Source of the DNA: Actinomycetes bacterium
Lineage (GTDB): Bacteria > Actinomycetota > Acidimicrobiia > Acidimicrobiales > Acidimicrobiaceae
Assembly (NCBI GenBank): GCA_021790855.1
Contig: JAJYFP010000052.1
Location: 1 to 5,593 of the forward strand
Direction: 5' to 3'
Length of the DNA: 5,593 bases
Both the position numbers and the translations under genes were made by a program. The notes beneath the pieces were generated by a model that was not told where the DNA came from, did no database searches, and saw only the letters and a program-made list of their open reading frames with translations. The stretch's first letter is position 1, and each line of letters opens with the position of its first letter. Below, piece by piece: positions 1-5,593 of this stretch.

Positions 1-23
1 ATGACCTACGTGCCAACGCACTA

Positions 24-881
24 CTAAGAGGGTTTAGTTCTTATAAAACGGACATTTGAAGACGCACCAATAAACTCGACCGACAACTTATCAGCATAAC
101 TTCTCTTTACATATCCCGTGGCTAACATAAGCTTTGAGTGGTCGTCGAGATAAAACGTAGTGACTTTACCAGCTTCGACATCATCAACGGTAAGTGTCTC
201 AGAGTGGAGAGTTGCATCAAAAGAATTGGTGTCATCAAGCGGAGCAAGGGTTGAAAACACTAACGGCGCAGTAGAACCTCTTGAGTCCATCCGGGCTACT
301 AGCTCCTGTCCTGTGTAACAACCCTTAGACAGCGAAACAGATGCTGTAAAAATATCTGGAAACGTTGCAGGGAAGGCAGAGGTATCGGAAAGATCACGCA
401 TTAGCGGGGCTACGCGTTCAGCTCTAAGTAGGCCAAGACCATTGATGTCCAGACGAGTCTCGAGTTCTTCGTGGTCTACTTCACTTTTTTCTCCTAATCT
501 CAAAACAAACGGGGCTGGGATCAAGTTGGTCGAAGTGTAGGTTACGGGGCTAAAGTCCCCCATACTTTCATGATCTCTAATAACTACATGAGCGGAACCT
601 TCAAGAACAAACTCCGTCTTTGCCCGAATTGCGAAGCGTTTTAGTCTTGTAAGAAGAGACTCGCTGTATCCCTCGTCAACTAAGAGGACAAAGTCGTCGT
701 CTCTTCTCACAACTGTGACTAGAGAGTTTACCTTTCCACTTGGTTCAAGGATAAAAGCATCGACTGCGTCTTCTCGGTCGATTAGTGAACCGATATCTGC
801 AGTAACTTGGCCCTGGAGATACTCGCTTGCACCTTTCCCTGTGAGCCTCACCGCATCAAGTGGAAGTTGAATCCCTCTCAA
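24..881 (-). CDS. ygfZ: YgfZ/GcvT-like folate-binding protein
   Basis: A 285-residue member of the YgfZ branch of the GcvT-like family. E. coli YgfZ binds folate and helps make or repair some iron-sulfur enzymes; the same role here is inference. Landmarks are VRLTGKGASEYLQGQVTADI (11-30), EPSGKVNSLVTVV (46-58), LLRAERVAPLMRDL (151-164) near the family's domain boundary, and the signature KGCYTGQE (186-193) with the conserved Cys188. The signature and the missing rest of a glycine-cleavage operon argue against true GcvT aminomethyltransferase, although such genes are often labelled that way. The TTG start overlaps the trpE stop (TTGA), so translation is probably coupled; a GGAG sits only about 2 bases before it. 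The gene ends in tandem TAG TAG stops. Only about 20 bases follow, with no terminator, so the operon may continue. Confidence 0.9.
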   Translation of the reverse strand: MRGIQLPLDAVRLTGKGASEYLQGQVTADIGSLIDREDAVDAFILEPSGKVNSLVTVVRRDDDFVLLVDEGYSESLLTRLKRFAIRAKTEFVLEGSAHVVIRDHESMGDFSPVTYTSTNLIPAPFVLRLGEKSEVDHEELETRLDINGLGLLRAERVAPLMRDLSDTSAFPATFPDIFTASVSLSKGCYTGQELVARMDSRGSTAPLVFSTLAPLDDTNSFDATLHSETLTVDDVEAGKVTTFYLDDHSKLMLATGYVKRSYADKLSVEFIGASSNVRFIRTKPS

Positions 882-2407
882 AGCTCCGCCTTTAATTCAG
901 TACCACTGTTAGCTACATCGACTGCTGCTAAAACAGCTTTAGCCTTGTTGATGCACTCAAGGTCCTCCATCTCTGGATCCGAATCCGCCACTATGCCAGC
1001 ACCAGCTTGTACCCACCCTCTCCCATCGTTCAACACCACCGCTGTACGTATGGCAATAGCTACATCAAGGTTACCGTTAAAACCTAAGTAACCAAAGATT
1101 CCGCCGTATACACCTCTTCGTAAAGTCTCAAGTTCATCGATAATCTCCATAGCGCGAACTTTGGGTGCCCCCGACAAGGTACCTGCTGGCATCGTTGCCC
1201 TTAAGACGTCAATTGAGTTAAATTCATCACGGAGGCAACCATGCACCTCTGAAGAGAGGTGCATGACATGGGAGAACTTTTCAAGTACCATAAACTCATT
1301 AACGGTTACCGATCCGAAAGATGATACTTTCCCTAGATCATTTCTTGCCAAGTCGACAAGCATAACGTGCTCTGCGACCTCTTTGGGATGTTCCAAAAGC
1401 TCCGCACCCAAGGCACGATCAGCGTCCTCTGAATCTCCTCTTGGTCGAGTTCCCGCTATTGGCCGAGTAACGATCTTATCGCCGGTAACTCTCACAAGAG
1501 CCTCAGGAGAAGAACCGACCACACTAAAGTCACTCGCCTTCAAAAAGTACATGTACGGCGAAGGGTTAAGCAGTCTCAAGGCTCGGTACAGCTCAAACGG
1601 AGAACTATGAAGCTGAAACCCAAAACGCTGCGATAGTACGACTTGGAAGATCTCACCATCAAGTATCTGCTCTTTAGCGACTTCAACTGCGTCTATATAC
1701 TCTTGCGAAGACACGAAGCGTTGGCTTGGCTCAGCAACACTTTGAGTCGCCTCATACACTCTAGCTTGCGGTAAGGTTGGATGGGTCAAGTCCCTCACCA
1801 TGGCCTCTAGTGATGCGACAGCGTCGTTAAACTCTCCTCGGAGACTCTCTTCCGATCGATCCTCTGGTACTATCACATTTTTCACCAGTGTCACTATTTG
1901 GCGCCAATGGTCAAAGATCGCCAGCTCTCCAACCACTTGTAAGTGGGCGTCCGGCATACCAGTGCCATCAGGTCGCCCGGGTCCCAAGATAGGCTCCACT
2001 TCACGAACCACATCATACGCCAGGTAGCCGACTAACCCTGAATCAAATACCTCGTGAACGACAGGCTCACGATACGTTTTTAGTAGTTCATCTACATAGT
2101 CTAAAACTCTCTGGCCATCAGACTCCATCGGGAGATCATAACCATCGACTACAACTGAGTCGGTTGTCTTGGTCACCACAGCAAGTGGGTTACGACCTAC
2201 AAAAGAGTATCTAGACCATCGCTCACCTTGTTCAACGGACTCTAGAATAAATCCGATACTGTCGTCTTTAACTAGACTACTGAACGCTGTCAGTGGGGTT
2301 AACGTATCAGCGATCAAAGACACCTTGACCTGAGCAAGCTTGGAAGATAGGCATCTCTGATAGAACTGATCGAAACCACTGAAGATGTCATCAAAGTTGC
2401 AGTACAC
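878..2407 (-). CDS. trpE: Anthranilate synthase component I
   Basis: TrpE converts chorismate to anthranilate, the first committed step of tryptophan synthesis, using ammonia from a TrpG partner not seen here. The 509 residues cover the whole family. The N-terminal domain has ADTLTPLTAF (33-42) and the LES element (55-57) within FILESVEQGERWSRYSFVGRNP, known in the family for tryptophan feedback inhibition. The chorismate-binding domain has FQVVLSQRF (254-262), NPSPYMYF (281-288), SSPEAL (299-304), RPIAGTRPRG (315-324), EHVMLVDLARNDLGKV (346-361), PAGTLSGAPK (407-416), YGGIFGYLG (434-442) and QAGAGIVADSDPE (467-479). All expected catalytic regions look intact, and feedback inhibition is likely retained. 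It is TrpE, not PabB, given the LES element and the setting. Start is GTG at 2407, 3 bases after the hisI stop; AGAAGG abuts it too closely to serve as its ribosome site, so coupling to hisI is likely. The stop overlaps the next gene in TTGA. A perfect 11-bp hairpin lies at 1240-1265. Confidence 0.96.
   Translation of the reverse strand: MYCNFDDIFSGFDQFYQRCLSSKLAQVKVSLIADTLTPLTAFSSLVKDDSIGFILESVEQGERWSRYSFVGRNPLAVVTKTTDSVVVDGYDLPMESDGQRVLDYVDELLKTYREPVVHEVFDSGLVGYLAYDVVREVEPILGPGRPDGTGMPDAHLQVVGELAIFDHWRQIVTLVKNVIVPEDRSEESLRGEFNDAVASLEAMVRDLTHPTLPQARVYEATQSVAEPSQRFVSSQEYIDAVEVAKEQILDGEIFQVVLSQRFGFQLHSSPFELYRALRLLNPSPYMYFLKASDFSVVGSSPEALVRVTGDKIVTRPIAGTRPRGDSEDADRALGAELLEHPKEVAEHVMLVDLARNDLGKVSSFGSVTVNEFMVLEKFSHVMHLSSEVHGCLRDEFNSIDVLRATMPAGTLSGAPKVRAMEIIDELETLRRGVYGGIFGYLGFNGNLDVAIAIRTAVVLNDGRGWVQAGAGIVADSDPEMEDLECINKAKAVLAAVDVANSGTELKAEL
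1240..1265 (-). repeat. Perfect 11-bp inverted repeat with 4-base loop inside trpE
   Basis: On the minus strand CATGCACCTCT pairs with AGAGGTGCATG around the loop CTTC. It spans trpE codons 381-390, in the conserved stretch VMHLSSEVHG. No T-run follows, so it is not an intrinsic terminator. The stem is GC-containing and should be stable in mRNA; function is unknown. Confidence 0.65.
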
Positions 2408-2410
2408 CTT

Positions 2411-2779
2411 CTAGCGGTTCTCCTTAGCCACTGTATTGAAAAAGCATGAGTATGCTCCGGTATGACACGCACCTTCACCGATCTGAACCACCTTCACCAA
2501 CAAAGTGTCAAGATCACAGTCGCTCTTTATCTCCTTTATGATTTGCACGTTTCCCGAGGTTTCACCCTTAGCCCAGTACTGTTGTCGAGAACGCGAATAG
2601 AACCACGTCCTTCCGGTCTGTATAGATCTCTCCAGCGCTGTCTTGTCCATATAAGCGACCATAAGAACCGCTTCGTTTTCATCAACGACAACAGCTGGAA
2701 TCAGACCATCTGTCGAGTATCTTAGCGTATCGAGTTCAAAGTCACATATAAGTGACTTTGTTGGCATTGAGTTGTTCAC
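2411..2779 (-). CDS. hisI: Phosphoribosyl-AMP cyclohydrolase (HisI, no HisE domain)
   Basis: The enzyme opens the adenine ring of phosphoribosyl-AMP to give ProFAR, the HisA substrate, as a cytosolic zinc- and magnesium-dependent dimer. All 122 residues belong to the PRA-CH domain: LIPAVVVDENEAVLMVAYMDKTAL (26-49), TWFYSRSRQQYWAKGETSGN (58-77), DCDLDTLL (87-94) and GACHTGAYSCF (103-113). Cys88, Cys105 and Cys112 match the zinc ligands, and Asp87, Asp89 and Asp91 match the magnesium ligands of the family. There is no pyrophosphohydrolase (HisE) domain, so hisE should be elsewhere. The chosen start is GTG at 2779, with AGGA 8 bases upstream and a 4-base GTGA overlap with the preceding stop. ATG at 2767 is an alternative that would drop four residues. 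A perfect hairpin sits just inside the gene (2737-2760). Only 3 bases separate its stop from trpE. Confidence 0.95.
   Translation of the reverse strand: MNNSMPTKSLICDFELDTLRYSTDGLIPAVVVDENEAVLMVAYMDKTALERSIQTGRTWFYSRSRQQYWAKGETSGNVQIIKEIKSDCDLDTLLVKVVQIGEGACHTGAYSCFFNTVAKENR
2737..2760 (-). repeat. Perfect 9-bp inverted repeat with 6-base loop, early hisI
   Basis: On the minus strand CAAAGTCAC pairs with GTGACTTTG around the loop TTATAT. It covers hisI codons 7-15 and begins about 19 bases after the chosen GTG, next to the initiation region. No T-run follows, so it is not a typical terminator. A role in tuning hisI translation or mRNA stability is speculative. Confidence 0.6.
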
Positions 2780-3105
2780 AAATAAAGTCCTGTCTCGTTC
2801 TCTATGCGGTCTGCAGCGACTGCATGGATATCACGTTCTCTCAGTATTAGGTATGCATCACCTTGAACCTCAACCTCATACCTATCATCAGGAGAGAAAA
2901 GAACCAAGTCACCGGACTTTATAGATCGCACACTCGGACCAACCGCGACTACCTCAGCCCACGTAAGTCTCTTAGCCACTTGAGCAGTCGCAGGAATTAG
3001 GATACCTGACCTAGACTGCCTCTCCCCTTCTCCGGTGGGTTGAGAGACCAAGACTCTGTCAGCCAGCATGGTTATTGGCTGCTTAGTTTTGTCTCCGTCG
3101 GTCAC
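2776..3105 (-). CDS. GroES-like co-chaperonin family protein (actinobacterial his-operon type)
   Basis: A 109-residue GroES-fold protein, probably cytosolic. Landmarks: ADRVLV (15-20), a mobile-loop-like stretch GERQSRSGILIPATA (27-41) in which GIL resembles the GroEL-binding tripeptide of GroES, the core strand WAEVVAVGP (49-57), KSGDLVLFSPDD (63-74), EVEVQGDAYLILRERDIHAV (77-96) and the ending TGLYL. Compared with canonical GroES, the stretch between VAVG and KSGD is very short (PSVRSI), so the roof hairpin seems to be missing. From memory, a protein with this RERDxHAVAADR...TGLYL ending is conserved across Actinobacteria, but its role is not established. I chose GTG at 3105 because GGAGG lies 4 bases upstream and it leaves a 20-base gap after hisF. 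A TTG at 3135 would add 10 unconserved residues and has no good ribosome site. The stop overlaps the hisI start in GTGA. No groEL is in view, so GroEL binding is inference. Confidence 0.82.
   Translation of the reverse strand: MTDGDKTKQPITMLADRVLVSQPTGEGERQSRSGILIPATAQVAKRLTWAEVVAVGPSVRSIKSGDLVLFSPDDRYEVEVQGDAYLILRERDIHAVAADRIENETGLYL
2788..2791 (-). promoter_or_regulatory. Ribosome binding site for hisI, inside the GroES-like gene end
   Basis: AGGA on the minus strand lies 8 bases before GTG at 2779. It supports this GTG over the ATG four codons later, which has no comparable purine-rich site at proper spacing. Confidence 0.5.
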
Positions 3106-3109
3106 GGTA

Positions 3110-3114
3110 CCTCC
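3110..3114 (-). promoter_or_regulatory. Ribosome binding site deciding the GroES-like start
   Basis: GGAGG on the minus strand lies 4 bases before GTG at 3105. It is among the strongest anti-Shine-Dalgarno matches at a gene junction in the window, and is the reason for preferring this GTG over the upstream TTG at 3135. The spacing is somewhat short. Confidence 0.6.
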
Positions 3115-3125
3115 ATTTAAGACAG

Positions 3126-3886
3126 TTAAGAACAAAGCTCAACTGGGCGAACATTTAGTCCTTTAGAAAATAGCGCATCTTTGACTTGTTTGATTCGGAT
3201 CTCACCGTAATGAAATACAGATGCAGCTAATAGTCCCTGCGCACTACCCTCTAATGCTCCTTCAACAAAGTCTTCAATAGACCCCACGCCACCAGAGGCG
3301 ATAACAGGTATTGATGTCGTTTCAGTCATTGCCTTTACAAGTTCAATGTCGAAACCCTCCTTTGTCCCATCTCGATCCATGGAGGTGACAAGCAGCTCGC
3401 CAGCTCCCCGTTCCTCGACCTCTTGGGCCCAAGAGAGTGCGTCAACACCTGTTGGTTGCGTACCTCCATGAGTAAATACCTCAAAGCGATTGCCAACCCT
3501 TTTAACGTCTATCGCTACAACCACAGACTGGGAACCGAAGGTTTTGGCTACCTCACCGATCAACTTCGGGTTTCTAACGGCTGCAGAGTTAAACGACACC
3601 TTATCAGCCCCAGAGTGCAAGATAACTGCAGCCTGATCCAAGGATGTAACTCCACCGCCGACTGTGAGAGGAATGAAAACTGCCGACGCTGTATCCCGCA
3701 GCAGATCCACCATAGTTGAACCGATGCACCGATATCTAAAAAGATCAGCTCATCAGCGCCTTCTTTCTCGTAGTATGAAGCTAGTTCGACAGGGTCGCCT
3801 GCATCTTTTAGATCCAAGAAACCGACACCTTTGACAACTCGGCTATCTTTTACGTCGAGGCAGGGAATGACTCTTACGACGTCCAC
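3126..3886 (-). pseudogene. hisF: Imidazole glycerol phosphate synthase, cyclase subunit, frame disrupted after codon 55
   Basis: HisF joins PRFAR and HisH-derived ammonia to give IGP and AICAR. Two frames together make one HisF. From GTG at 3886 the first runs through [15 protein letters not shown] (Asp11) to FLDIGAS (residue 55). The second runs from STMVDLLRD (ATG at 3713) through [45 protein letters not shown] and AASVFHYGE to VRPVELCS. Between codon 55 and the conserved Thr before Met there are 5 bases (3717-3721), where the family has 5 codons: a net loss of 10 bases. Restoring them gives 256 residues and puts the second catalytic Asp at position 130, as in Thermotoga HisF. Without repair the first frame adds about 53 foreign residues and stops at 3560. 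Both catalytic Asp residues are otherwise intact, so the damage is recent or is a sequencing or assembly error. The start overlaps hisA by 13 bases. Confidence 0.9.
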
Positions 3887-4614
3887 TTTGACAGAGCCTC
3901 CTTGAGGTCAATTCTGCCATCGTGTATAGCTCGCCCAACAACGGCTCCAAAGATACTGCGACTTGCTACGTTCACCTCAGAGAGTTCCTCAAGATCAGCA
4001 AGTGTCCCCACGCCTCCAGAGGCTATAAGTTCCACATCAAAACGCTCTAATATAGCTGTATAGGTTCTCGTATCAGGACCTTTAAACGTTCCGTCTTTCG
4101 AAATGTCCGTTGCCAGGATACGCTTGCAGCCAAAGTCCAAGCAGTCTTCGATAGCTCTAAAGAGTTCGATCTCAGAGTTTTCTTGCCATCCATGTGTAGC
4201 AACAGCTAGAGTACGACCAACACGCCGATAGTCCAACGATGCAATAACTCTACCTGGATACTCTTTGTTTAGTGAAGCAAAATACTCGCGATCATGTACG
4301 ACTGATGTCCCAACGATAACCCTTGCAACTCCTTTTTCAAGGTACTTCCGTGCTGACTCTAGCGAACGCACTCCACCGCCTACCTGGGCTTCAACTCCTA
4401 TCTTTGTCGCGACTCTTTCGATCAAGTCAACGTTCACAGGATAACCGACCTTAGCTGCATCAAGATCAACTATGTGAATAGAGCCAATTCCTAAACTAAA
4501 GAGATAGCTAGCCGCTGTTTCGACATCTTCATAGTCGATCACGCTATCGTAGTTTCCCTGAACAAGACGAACACAGCGTCCGTTAATTATATCGATTGCA
4601 GGTATCAGTTTCAA
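3874..4614 (-). CDS. hisA: ProFAR isomerase, HisA type
   Basis: HisA converts ProFAR to PRFAR by an Amadori rearrangement in histidine synthesis. The 246 residues form a complete (beta/alpha)8 barrel. Visible landmarks are IPAIDI with Asp8, VRLVQG, the first phosphate-binding segment QVGGGVRS (77-84), SLDYR with Asp128, HGWQENS (141-147), TDISKDGT with Thr169, and the second phosphate-binding segment IASGGVG (197-203). Asp8 and Asp128 correspond to the known acid/base pair. QVGGGVRS and GWQENS resemble ordinary bacterial HisA, not actinobacterial PriA, which usually has ELSGGIRD and an RGWT motif, so TrpF activity is not expected. The start is TTG, overlapping the hisH stop in TTGA. The 3' end overlaps hisF by 13 bases. 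No inositol-phosphatase-like gene separates hisA from hisF as in some mycobacteria. Confidence 0.95.
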   Translation of the reverse strand: MKLIPAIDIINGRCVRLVQGNYDSVIDYEDVETAASYLFSLGIGSIHIVDLDAAKVGYPVNVDLIERVATKIGVEAQVGGGVRSLESARKYLEKGVARVIVGTSVVHDREYFASLNKEYPGRVIASLDYRRVGRTLAVATHGWQENSEIELFRAIEDCLDFGCKRILATDISKDGTFKGPDTRTYTAILERFDVELIASGGVGTLADLEELSEVNVASRSIFGAVVGRAIHDGRIDLKEALSKWTS

Positions 4615-5228
4615 AGTTTTCTACCCTCCGTTATCGCAACAAAGTTAGTGAGAATACTCAGTCCTATCTTCGAAGATTTCTCAGGATGGTATTGAGTTCC
4701 AAATACGTTAGCAAACTGGACAGACGCCACAAATCTTTCGCCATAGTCACAGTATGCCGTAGCGAATGCACTCGAGGTTACCGCATAGGAGTGCACAAAG
4801 TACACCCAGGGCTTATCATCGATACCGGCGTATAACTCTCCGCTCTCTTTGTGTAGCTCTAATGTATTCCACTGCATCTGCGGTAGACGACGGGCATTTC
4901 GAATCTTCCTTACCGTTCCTGGCAACACGCCAAGTCCGGTATGACCTTGTGACTCTTCTGAGTACTCGAACAGCATCTGCATGCCAACGCAGACTCCAAG
5001 AAACGGCGTCTTTCCTCCAATTAGGTCCAGTACTAAAGTTTTGAAACCTCTTTCGTCTAGCGCCTCCATGCATGCGCCAAAGTCACCCACGCCAGGAAGA
5101 ACTACCCCAGAGGGAGATCCAATGTCTTTCGGATCGTTCACTAGATACGCTTCACCTGAGACAGCTTCAACAGCCTTGTAAGCTGAGAACAGGTTACCTA
5201 TACCGTAATCAAGAACTGCAATAGCTAT
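4611..5228 (-). CDS. hisH: Imidazole glycerol phosphate synthase, glutamine amidotransferase subunit (unusual start codon)
   Basis: HisH hydrolyses glutamine and passes ammonia to HisF in the IGP synthase complex. Homology begins at AVLDYGIGNL just after the hisB stop. This is a class I amidotransferase: PGVGDF near residue 45, the nucleophile elbow GVCVGMQ with Cys80, and QYHPEKS with His181 and Glu183 complete a Cys-His-Glu triad. The length of about 205 residues fits the family. No ATG, GTG or TTG lies between the in-frame hisB stop (5229-5231) and the conserved N-terminus. The only candidates are ATA at 5228 and ATT at 5222. ATA is preferred because AAAGGG lies 10 bases before it and because MAIAVLDYG matches the usual family N-terminus. 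The next conventional start, GTG at 5141, would remove the DYGIGN strand. The gene overlaps hisA by 4 bases. Function is near certain; the start is not. Confidence 0.92.
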   Translation of the reverse strand: MAIAVLDYGIGNLFSAYKAVEAVSGEAYLVNDPKDIGSPSGVVLPGVGDFGACMEALDERGFKTLVLDLIGGKTPFLGVCVGMQMLFEYSEESQGHTGLGVLPGTVRKIRNARRLPQMQWNTLELHKESGELYAGIDDKPWVYFVHSYAVTSSAFATAYCDYGERFVASVQFANVFGTQYHPEKSSKIGLSILTNFVAITEGRKL

Positions 5229-5593
5229 CTAGATCACACCCTTTGTAGATGGAACAGTCTCTCCGACTACTTTAACGGCTTTACCCAAAGCACGGCCAAA
5301 AGCCTTGAATCCTGCCTCGAGCATGTGGTGCGTGTTCTTACCTCGAACGTAGTCAACGTGAAGAGTGACTCTAGCGCCTATACAAAAAGCTCTGAAGAAC
5401 TCTTCTGCTAGTTGAGGGTCAAATCCTGGAACACCCAATGCACTATGCCCAATAAGAATCTCATCTCCGTAGAATAGATACGGTCGTCCAGAGACGTCTA
5501 ACGTCACTACAGCGAGAGCCTCATCCATTGGAACTGCCTCCTGAGCGAAGCGTTCGATTCCAAGGTGATCGCCTAAAGCCTCTAAGACACAAC
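5229..5593 (-). CDS. hisB: Imidazoleglycerol-phosphate dehydratase, C-terminal part (5' end outside window)
   Basis: The enzyme dehydrates imidazole-glycerol phosphate to imidazole-acetol phosphate, a cytosolic manganese-dependent step of histidine synthesis. About the last 120 residues are visible; the frame is open to the window edge, so the 5' end is missing. Family landmarks in order are EALGDHLGIERF, the metal/substrate segment VPMDEAL, DVSGRPYL, the EEFFRAF helix, the metal-binding NTHHMLEAGFKAFGRAL segment and the typical ending PSTKGVI followed by TAG. An AGGAGG lies 8 bases before an internal ATG at 5528, but homology to HisB clearly continues upstream, so that ATG is an internal methionine. 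No phosphatase domain can be judged because the N-terminus is absent. The stop is immediately followed by the hisH frame, as expected for a his operon. Confidence 0.95.
   Translation of the reverse strand, partial: CVLEALGDHLGIERFAQEAVPMDEALAVVTLDVSGRPYLFYGDEILIGHSALGVPGFDPQLAEEFFRAFCIGARVTLHVDYVRGKNTHHMLEAGFKAFGRALGKAVKVVGETVPSTKGVI
5239..5244 (-). promoter_or_regulatory. Putative ribosome binding site for hisH, inside the hisB end
   Basis: AAAGGG on the minus strand lies 10 bases before ATA at 5228 and 16 bases before ATT at 5222. The spacing favours ATA as the initiation codon. The match to the anti-Shine-Dalgarno sequence is moderate, and coupling to hisB termination may matter more. Confidence 0.4.

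Noticed and set aside
1..23. Possible terminator or start of the next gene after ygfZ
   Set aside because: Only a second TAG and about 20 bases remain; there is no hairpin and no start codon with enough sequence to support a call.
1547..1556. 10-base palindrome GTACATGTAC
   Set aside because: It encodes the conserved YMY of TrpE NPSPYMYF, and a self-complementary string of this length is expected by chance.
1161..1610. Open frame of 149 codons on the plus strand
   Set aside because: It lies wholly antisense to well-conserved trpE, has a composition typical of a shadow frame (Ser/Thr-rich, no domain) and no convincing ribosome site.
3106..3135. TTG at 3135 as start of the GroES-like gene
   Set aside because: The added residues (FLTVLNGGT) are not family-like, there is no good ribosome site, and GTG at 3105 has GGAGG upstream.
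3560..3713. Idea of a functional split HisF made as two overlapping proteins, with reinitiation at ATG 3713
   Set aside because: The break falls after strand 2, near residue 55, not at the natural half-barrel boundary near residue 120, and three to four conserved-position residues are missing. Loss of function or error is simpler.
4816..5073. Second minus-strand frame across hisH
   Set aside because: It is the off-frame shadow of the conserved amidotransferase frame; Arg-rich and without recognisable motifs.
5526..5540. AGGAGG plus ATG at 5528 as a gene start
   Set aside because: HisB homology (EALGDHLGIERF) continues in frame upstream to the window edge, so this is an internal methionine with a chance Shine-Dalgarno-like string.

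Overview
The window is a tightly packed, single-direction gene cluster. Every supportable gene lies on the minus strand, so transcription runs from the right edge to the left. In order of transcription it carries hisB (3' part only), hisH, hisA, hisF (frame broken), a small GroES-like co-chaperonin gene, hisI, trpE and a ygfZ-type folate-binding protein gene. No RNA gene, mobile element, CRISPR array, promoter or convincing terminator was found. There is no gene-free stretch over 300 bases; the largest gap is about 20 bases.

The organism is probably an actinobacterium of moderate GC (judged by eye, just under half G+C). The small GroES-like protein with the ending RERDIHAVAADRIE...TGLYL is the type I associate with Actinobacteria, and his genes joined to trpE are also common there. 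HisA, however, looks like the ordinary HisA of most bacteria ([15 protein letters not shown]) and not the bifunctional PriA of classical Actinobacteria. An early-branching lineage such as Acidimicrobiia would fit best. This placement is inference and no search was run.

Right part (3126-5593): hisB, hisH, hisA and hisF supply the middle of histidine biosynthesis. HisA isomerises ProFAR to PRFAR. HisH makes ammonia from glutamine and HisF uses it to split PRFAR into IGP and AICAR. HisB dehydrates IGP. Left part (24-3105): the GroES-like protein, HisI (the PRA-CH step earlier in the pathway), TrpE (chorismate to anthranilate, first step of tryptophan synthesis) and YgfZ (linked in other bacteria to iron-sulfur enzyme upkeep). 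Neighbours overlap by 4-13 bases or lie 3-20 bases apart, which implies one polycistronic mRNA with translational coupling. The operon enters from beyond the right edge and probably continues past the left edge.

The main oddities are: a net 10-base loss that breaks hisF after codon 55; a hisH reading frame with no ATG, GTG or TTG start, only ATA or ATT; no gene whose preferred start is ATG; and two perfect hairpins inside coding sequence (early hisI and late trpE). I see no clear new biological system. The hisF and hisH defects could be real variation or sequencing error, and this is the first thing to settle.
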